From Pseudomonadota bacterium (lineage in GTDB: Bacteria; Pseudomonadota; Gammaproteobacteria; Ga0077536), in NCBI GenBank assembly GCA_016719885.1, contig JADJYF010000016.1, positions 62,001 through 126,000 of the forward strand: a stretch of DNA of 64,000 nt, read 5' to 3'. A program made the position numbers and the translations under genes. Below the pieces are notes generated by a model. It was not told the DNA's origin. It saw only the letters and a program-made list of their open reading frames with translations, and made no database searches. Below, in pieces: positions 59,132-64,000 of this stretch. How positions within the stretch are numbered: position 1 is the first letter of the stretch; every line of letters starts with the position of its first letter.

Positions 59132-60034
59132 TCAAAGCTTTTGCTCACCGCGCGCGGCAAACACCATGGTCGCGACACCGCTGCCGAGTATGACCAGGAT
59201 GCCGAGCAGGCTGAAGCTGTCGGGCAACTGGTGGAAGAACAGGTAGCCGGTGGCGGTCGACCAGATGAGCTGCATGAACAGCAGCGGCGCGATGAACGAA
59301 GCGCTGGACCACACGTAGGCGCGAATCAGGCACCACTGGCTGATGGCGCCGAGCACGCCGAGCGTGGCGAGCATCACCAGCTGGCGCGTGGAAAGATCCT
59401 GCGGCCAGCCGCCCCACGCGCCCTGCCAGGGCAGCAGGGCGGCCGAGATCACGACGCTGATGGCGGCCGAGATGAACATGGTGGTGAAGGAATTGTCGAC
59501 CAGCGCCAGGCGCCGGGTCAGCAATTGGAACGTGACATTGCACACCACGGTCAGCAGCGCGAACACCACGCCGAGCTGGTCGAGCTGGCTGCCGGGCCTG
59601 ACCAGCACCAGCATGCCGAGGAAGCCCACCCCCGCGCCTATCCAGCGCACGCGCGTGACCTGCTCGGCGAGCATGCGGCCGGCCAGCAACATGACGATGA
59701 AGGGCGTGATGAAGTTGATGGCGGTGGCTTCGGCCTGCGGCAGGCGAAACAGTGCGGAGAAGAAGAACAGCGTGAAGCCGGCCATGGCGAGACCGCGCCA
59801 CACCTGCAGCGCCACGTGCTCGGTGACGAACAGCTGGCGACCCAGGCGCGGCCCCAGCACCACCACCATCAGCAGCGCCTGGCCGGCATGGCGCACCAGC
59901 GCGATGAGCGGTATGCCCATGTCGCGCGACAGGCTCTTGCCGGTGGCATCGAGCAGCGCGAACAAGGTCTGCGCGCCGATCAGCAGCGCGAGCGCGCGCA
60001 GCGGGTGGAAGCCCGTGGCATGCGCGGCACTCAA
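59132..60034 (-). CDS. EamA/DMT-family transporter
   Basis: Ten-helix inner-membrane permease made of two EamA repeats (about 12-145 and 160-290), with repeated family features (LPQAEATAINFITPFIVMLL; WSSASFIAPLLFMQLIWSTA). Members export amino acids and other small metabolites; the substrate is not predictable. The 300-aa frame begins with TTG (MSAAHATG) 12 bp after the PQQ dehydrogenase stop; no better upstream start exists, and a later ATG at MGIPLIAL would lose the first helix. Likely in one transcription unit with its neighbours on this strand. Confidence 0.85.
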   Translation of the reverse strand: MSAAHATGFHPLRALALLIGAQTLFALLDATGKSLSRDMGIPLIALVRHAGQALLMVVVLGPRLGRQLFVTEHVALQVWRGLAMAGFTLFFFSALFRLPQAEATAINFITPFIVMLLAGRMLAEQVTRVRWIGAGVGFLGMLVLVRPGSQLDQLGVVFALLTVVCNVTFQLLTRRLALVDNSFTTMFISAAISVVISAALLPWQGAWGGWPQDLSTRQLVMLATLGVLGAISQWCLIRAYVWSSASFIAPLLFMQLIWSTATGYLFFHQLPDSFSLLGILVILGSGVATMVFAARGEQKL

Positions 60035-60046
60035 GCTAGGCTGCGC

Positions 60047-61900
60047 CTACTGCCACTGCATGAGGAACGCGGCGATGTCGCGAATGTCGCGTTCGTCCTG
60101 CGCGTTCAAGGGCTCGGGGAAGGGTTGCGGCATGGGCGCACGCGGCTTCTTGATGAAGGCCACCAACTCATCGACGCTCATCTTGTTCTTGACCTTGGTG
60201 AGATCGATCGGCTGCCAGGTCTTGCCATCGGCGCCGTGGCAGGCGCCGCACAGACCGAAGTAAAGATCGCGACCGCGCGTGATGTCGGCGGCTTGCGCGG
60301 CCGCCTCGCGCGCCAGCACTGCTTCGGGCAGTGCCATGATCACGATGCTCGGCCGGCCGGTCGCGCCGAACAGCGAACGCGAGACATTGCCCGAGGTGAA
60401 GGCCACGTACTGCTTGCCACGGTTCTCATAGGTGATGACGCCGCCCGACAGCGAACCGCCGGTGGCGACGCTCTTCAGCACCTTGCCGCTGTCGCTTTCG
60501 AACACGAAGAAATTACCGGCGTTGTCACCGCCAAGCACGATGCCGCCGGCGGTCGGCGTGATGCCGCTCAGCACCGCGGCGTCGGCATGGTATTGCCAGG
60601 CAATCTTGCCGCTGTCGGCGTCGAGCGCGGTGAACCAGCCGCTCGGCTGGCCGACGCCGGTGAAGCTGCCGCCGTAATTGGCGCCGCCCGCCACCGGCTT
60701 GGTGCCGGATTCGCGGCGCATGATCGAACAGTAATCGAGCGCGCCGACGAACAGGCGATTGCGTTCCGGATCGAAACCCGGCCCGTTCCATTCCACGCCG
60801 CCGGCCACGCCCGGGCACACCTTCACGCCGTCCTCGGTGGGCTGCGGCGGGTTTTCATCGACGGTGGTGACCGCGGTTTTCGCCACCAGCTTGCGGCTGT
60901 CGCGATCGACGATGTGCAGGTAGCCGTCCTTGCCGGCGGCGGCCATGGTTTGTTTGCGCTGGCTGTTGCGATACAGCACCGGCGCCGCGGCAAGGTCGTG
61001 ATCGAAACCATCGTTGGGCGCGAGCTGGTACCACCATTTGAGCTTGCCGGTCAGTGCATCCAGCACCACCACGCTGTTGGTGTAGAGGTTGGCGCCGGGG
61101 CGATCGCCCGGCGAGAAATCCGGCACTGGATTGGCGACCGGAATGAAGATCTCGGCGCTGGCCGCGTCGAGCGCGAAGTGCGACCAGGTGCCGCCACCGC
61201 CAGTGCCCTTGTTCCACACCGTGTCCTGCCAGGTTTCCGAACCCGGTTCGCCGGGCAGGGGGATGGTGTAGAAGCGCCACACCTCGCGCCCGCTGTCGGC
61301 GTCGTAGGCCATGACGCGGCCGCGCACGCCGAACTCCGAGGCGGCGGTGCCTACGATCACCAGGCCGTTCCAGGCCAGCGGCGCGCCCGACACGAATTCG
61401 CCCTGGTCCGGCTCGCCGACCGCGTTCTTCCACACGAGCTCGCCGCTCTTCGCATCGAGTGCGATCACATGGCCATCACCGGTGCCGCGGAACAGGCGCC
61501 CGCCGTAATGCGCGACACCGCGATTGACCGGGAACGGCATGCGCTTTTCGGGGCGGTAGCTGACCCGCCATTTGACCGCGCAGGTCACCGGGTCGAGCGC
61601 GAGCGTGTCGGTGCTGGTGGTGGCGTACATGACATCGTCGATGACCACCAGGCCGGCCTGGAAAGAGCCATGATCATCGATACGGATGCGGCACACTTCG
61701 GCCAGCTCGGCGGCGTTGCCGCTGTTGATCTGACGCAGCGGCGAATAGCGCTGGCCATCGGGCGTCTTGTTGTAGCTCGACCACTCGGCGCCGACGCTGA
61801 CGGGATGGGGCGCGGATTGTTTGCCGGCGGCATGGACAGCGGGCGCGCACAGGCCGAGCAGCGCGGCCAAGGCAAGGGCGCGCATGGAATGACGAGTCAT
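60047..61900 (-). CDS. PQQ-dependent dehydrogenase with C-terminal cytochrome c domain
   Basis: Periplasmic quinohaemoprotein oxidising an alcohol or aldehyde. A signal peptide (MRALALAALLGLCAPAVHA) leads into an eight-bladed propeller with several W-motif repeats (ALDAKSGELVWKNA, YDADSGREVWRF, LDALTGKLKWWY, LDADSGKIAWQY). A cytochrome c domain closes it (about 535-617) with haem motif CGACH at 551-555 and likely Met ligand in PRAPMPQPFP. The active-site strip PNDGFDHD holds Asp300 (catalytic position) and Asp302; a D-x-D pair is seen in lanthanide-dependent enzymes, but also in some calcium quinoproteins. GGGGAGGACC precedes the ATG. It lies upstream of EamA on the same strand. Confidence 0.9.
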   Translation of the reverse strand: MTRHSMRALALAALLGLCAPAVHAAGKQSAPHPVSVGAEWSSYNKTPDGQRYSPLRQINSGNAAELAEVCRIRIDDHGSFQAGLVVIDDVMYATTSTDTLALDPVTCAVKWRVSYRPEKRMPFPVNRGVAHYGGRLFRGTGDGHVIALDAKSGELVWKNAVGEPDQGEFVSGAPLAWNGLVIVGTAASEFGVRGRVMAYDADSGREVWRFYTIPLPGEPGSETWQDTVWNKGTGGGGTWSHFALDAASAEIFIPVANPVPDFSPGDRPGANLYTNSVVVLDALTGKLKWWYQLAPNDGFDHDLAAAPVLYRNSQRKQTMAAAGKDGYLHIVDRDSRKLVAKTAVTTVDENPPQPTEDGVKVCPGVAGGVEWNGPGFDPERNRLFVGALDYCSIMRRESGTKPVAGGANYGGSFTGVGQPSGWFTALDADSGKIAWQYHADAAVLSGITPTAGGIVLGGDNAGNFFVFESDSGKVLKSVATGGSLSGGVITYENRGKQYVAFTSGNVSRSLFGATGRPSIVIMALPEAVLAREAAAQAADITRGRDLYFGLCGACHGADGKTWQPIDLTKVKNKMSVDELVAFIKKPRAPMPQPFPEPLNAQDERDIRDIAAFLMQWQ

Positions 61901-61991
61901 GTATGGTCCTCCCCAGGAACTCCGGATGGCGGCGCGTCGTTGCGGTCGCGCCGCCGAACTCGCATCGATTGTACCGCGCGGAATGCGGCCG

Positions 61992-62843
61992 TCACGCGCG
62001 CCCGGCGCGGCGCAGCAGGTCGGTGACGGGCGCATCGCACCAGGCGCGCGTCACCACGTCGGCGTGTTCCACCGTGCCGTCGAGCGGCACCAGGCAGGCG
62101 TTGCCCGGCGCGAGTTTGGTACGCAAGCCCAAGTGCGCTACCACCGGCCCCTGTTGCAACAGGCCGCGCAGGTGCACGTTGCCGCGGCGCGTGCTGTGGG
62201 TATAGGCGCTGACCAGGAACGCATGGCGGTGATGGTGCTCGAACCACGCGGCGAACAGCGCTGCGTGATCGTAGAGCGCATCGAGCAGCACCACGCCGCG
62301 CACGCGTGAGCGCACGCCGCCGAGCCGCAGCGCCGCCGCCGCCGGACAATAGCCGCCGCTGTAGGCGACGAGGATCACGCGGGCGCGCCTGAACACGGCG
62401 GCGTCCACCTGACCGAGCGTGCCGAGCCCGTCGGCCGCTTCGTCGAGAAAGCGCCTGAACACGCCGCGCTGCGCGAAGCGACCGGCACTGGAATCGGGCG
62501 CATCGAGCGCGAGCTGCGGCGCCACCAGCACGGCGTTGATGTGCGCCGCGCACACCTGGCGCACCAACTGCTGGCGCTGCACCACGTCGCGCTCGAGGCG
62601 CGCGCGGTTGCCGTGCAGGTAGACCACCATGGTCGCGGTCTCGCGCGCATCGAAGTTGTGCGGCACCGCCAGCAACACGTCACGCGAGCTGTAGGTCGGC
62701 TGTTCCCAGAACACTTCGCCGTGGCGCGTGGTGCGGCCCCGGCGCGCGCCATCGCGCCGATCGAAAAAAGGATGGCCCTTGCGCAGCGGAAACGGGCCGT
62801 GGGCGAACGATGCGATGGCGATGCGTGCGCGCGAAGTCGTCAT
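61992..62843 (-). CDS. Alpha/beta-hydrolase-like protein
   Basis: Predicted serine hydrolase fold, 283 aa. The oxyanion/strand region is MVVYLHGNRARLERDVVQ, and the nucleophile elbow is ILVAYSGGYCPAAAALRLGG with Ser in Y-S-G-G. LLDALYDHAALFAAW may hold the acidic residue, and several His near the end (HADVV) are candidates for the catalytic base. No signal peptide is present; the first 60 residues are basic. It resembles uncharacterised proteins of the same fold. Substrate unknown. It is 21 bp downstream of the membrane-protein gene. Confidence 0.7.
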   Translation of the reverse strand: MTTSRARIAIASFAHGPFPLRKGHPFFDRRDGARRGRTTRHGEVFWEQPTYSSRDVLLAVPHNFDARETATMVVYLHGNRARLERDVVQRQQLVRQVCAAHINAVLVAPQLALDAPDSSAGRFAQRGVFRRFLDEAADGLGTLGQVDAAVFRRARVILVAYSGGYCPAAAALRLGGVRSRVRGVVLLDALYDHAALFAAWFEHHHRHAFLVSAYTHSTRRGNVHLRGLLQQGPVVAHLGLRTKLAPGNACLVPLDGTVEHADVVTRAWCDAPVTDLLRRAGRA

Positions 62844-62864
62844 GCCGCGCGCCGCTCGTGATGA

Positions 62865-64000
62865 CTAGGCGTCGGCCGGCAACAGCGGCCGCAGCAGGGC
62901 GCGGAAGGCCGGCAGTGCCACGAGGTACAGCAGGCCTGCGAGCACCAGCGCCGAGCTCAAGCCGAAAGACGTCGCCAGCAGCGGCACCAGCGCCGCGCCT
63001 ATCACCGACATGCAACCGTTCACGCCCCATGCCCACAGGAACATCTGTTCCTTGCCGAGTCGCGCCAGCCACGTCATGCCGGTCGGCAGCGGCATGCCCA
63101 TCAGGAAGGCCGGCGGCAGGATCAAGAGGAAACACGCGGGCAGGCGCCAGGCATAGGGCAGCGCGCCGACGACCTCGAGCGCGCGGTCGATGAACAGGCC
63201 GTAACCGATCAGCAGCAGCGCGATGGCGATGAACACCCACGGCATGACGCGCCGCGCCGCGTCGAGATAACGCTCCGCGCACAGGCTGCCCAGGCCGGAG
63301 AACACCAGCATGCCGGTGATGAGCACGGTGGCCGACACCGTGGCATTGCTCAAGGCGAGGATGAAATGACTGATCAGCACCACCTCGACCATGATGTAGC
63401 CCGCGCCCAGGCATGCGAAATACAGCAGCGTGCCGGCCTTGCCGGGGCAACGCGCCAGCAGGCCGCGCCAGCCGAACAGCGCCGGCAAGGCGATGAGGAT
63501 GGCGCCGGCGCAGCACGCGATGATGAGCGTCGCCCACACCAGGAGGTAACCCCATTCGTCCTGCAGCAGGTCGAGCCTGTCGAGTACGCCGGGCAAGGAG
63601 GCGGGGCGCAGGTAGGCGGCGAAGTAGGGGCGTTGATTGGTGAGCGCGTGCAAGTCGTAGACATAGGTGTCGGCGAACGGCTGCCACGTGTCCGCGAGCA
63701 ATGCCGCCCATGCCGCGCGCGCGAGCGCGATCGACGGCATCACTGCCGGCGCAGCGCCGCCTTCGGCGCCCATGTCGTCAGCTCCCTCGCCGGCGCCAGG
63801 CTCGCCGCCGCCGGTGTTTTCATCGGGCAGGCTGGCGTCGCCGGAGGCCGGCAGCTTGCCGAAGATCTGCGCGCGATAGGCGGCCATCTCGCGGTCGGCG
63901 GCGTGTGCGTCGACACGGTTGCCCGGCGCCTGGATTTCATCGAAGGACAGCGCGCGGGTGCGCGCTTTCAGCGTCGCGATCTCCGCGTCGCTGAAACCAC
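62865..64000 (-). CDS. Multi-pass membrane protein (spermidine-synthase-like membrane family), partial
   Basis: The frame is open to the right edge, so the N-terminal part of the protein lies outside the window. The visible residues start with a soluble, charged segment, then a Gly/Glu/Asp-rich disordered linker. About eight membrane helices follow (LVWATLIIACCAGAILIALP, ACLGAGYIMVEVVLISHFIL, WVFIAIALLLIGYGLFI, ALVLAGLLYLVALPAF). The GxxxMVE segment and the helix pattern recall the membrane half of spermidine-synthase-like fusion proteins; that assignment is tentative. It is probably co-transcribed with the hydrolase. Confidence 0.7.
   Translation of the reverse strand, partial: GFSDAEIATLKARTRALSFDEIQAPGNRVDAHAADREMAAYRAQIFGKLPASGDASLPDENTGGGEPGAGEGADDMGAEGGAAPAVMPSIALARAAWAALLADTWQPFADTYVYDLHALTNQRPYFAAYLRPASLPGVLDRLDLLQDEWGYLLVWATLIIACCAGAILIALPALFGWRGLLARCPGKAGTLLYFACLGAGYIMVEVVLISHFILALSNATVSATVLITGMLVFSGLGSLCAERYLDAARRVMPWVFIAIALLLIGYGLFIDRALEVVGALPYAWRLPACFLLILPPAFLMGMPLPTGMTWLARLGKEQMFLWAWGVNGCMSVIGAALVPLLATSFGLSSALVLAGLLYLVALPAFRALLRPLLPADA

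Noticed and set aside
58736..62026. Plus-strand open frame of about 1,096 codons opposite the acyl-CoA dehydrogenase, EamA and PQQ dehydrogenase genes
   Set aside because: It crosses three recognisable genes on the other strand, has shadow-type composition and no plausible start signal.

Overview
The window is a high-GC chromosome segment, most likely from a flagellated gammaproteobacterium. The evidence is gene order: flgNMA divergent from cheV-flgBCDEFGHIJKL, then fleQ-fleS-fleR-fliEFGHIJ, fliK, fliLMNOPQR-flhB-flhA-flhF-fleN-fliA-cheY-cheZ-cheA-motC-motD-parA-cheW. This is the Pseudomonas-like arrangement, with polar-flagellum regulators (FleQ, FlhF, FleN), CheZ and a MotCD stator. The genus cannot be read from the sequence. 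An F420-dependent dehydrogenase homologue, a HiPIP, a lipid-activating enzyme, an acyl-CoA dehydrogenase and a PQQ dehydrogenase suggest an environmental respiratory heterotroph.

Layout. 1-4.2 kb: the end of a porin, an unknown protein, an HD-GYP protein and an unusual FHA protein. 4.2-10 kb: redox and metabolic genes (Mtd-like, HiPIP, an Fe-S/FAD oxidoreductase pair, an acyl-CoA synthetase). 10.2-54.9 kb: about 45 kb of almost unbroken flagellar and chemotaxis genes, interrupted once by a UDP-glucuronate decarboxylase gene on the opposite strand between fliJ and fliK. 54.9-55.6 kb: two small coupled genes. 55.6-56.4 kb: a tandem array of tRNA-Ser-derived units in which only the last copy is a complete tRNA. 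56.4-64 kb: a glycosyltransferase, an acyl-CoA dehydrogenase, an EamA transporter, a PQQ-cytochrome dehydrogenase, an alpha/beta hydrolase and part of a membrane protein.

The flagellar genes form a readable hierarchy. A sigma-70-like promoter precedes fleQ. Sigma-54 promoters with the GG-N10-GC core precede fleSR, flgB, flgA, fliK and fliL, which fits FleQ/FleR activation. A near-consensus sigma-28 (FliA) promoter precedes cheV, and flgM (anti-FliA) may have one too. The basal body, export gate, C-ring, rod, hook and stator genes are all present. The filament genes (fliC, fliD, fliS) and the receptor-adaptation genes (cheR, cheB) are missing from the places they usually occupy.

The points most worth a second look are: the tRNA-Ser tandem array; three FliM-like, CheY-binding-type motifs in CheA in place of a recognisable P2 domain; an FHA domain fused to an IS3 OrfA-like DNA-binding module; single-base frameshifts in flgB and flgH; and a family of paired palindromic REP-like repeats, two of which supply the stop codon of the neighbouring gene.
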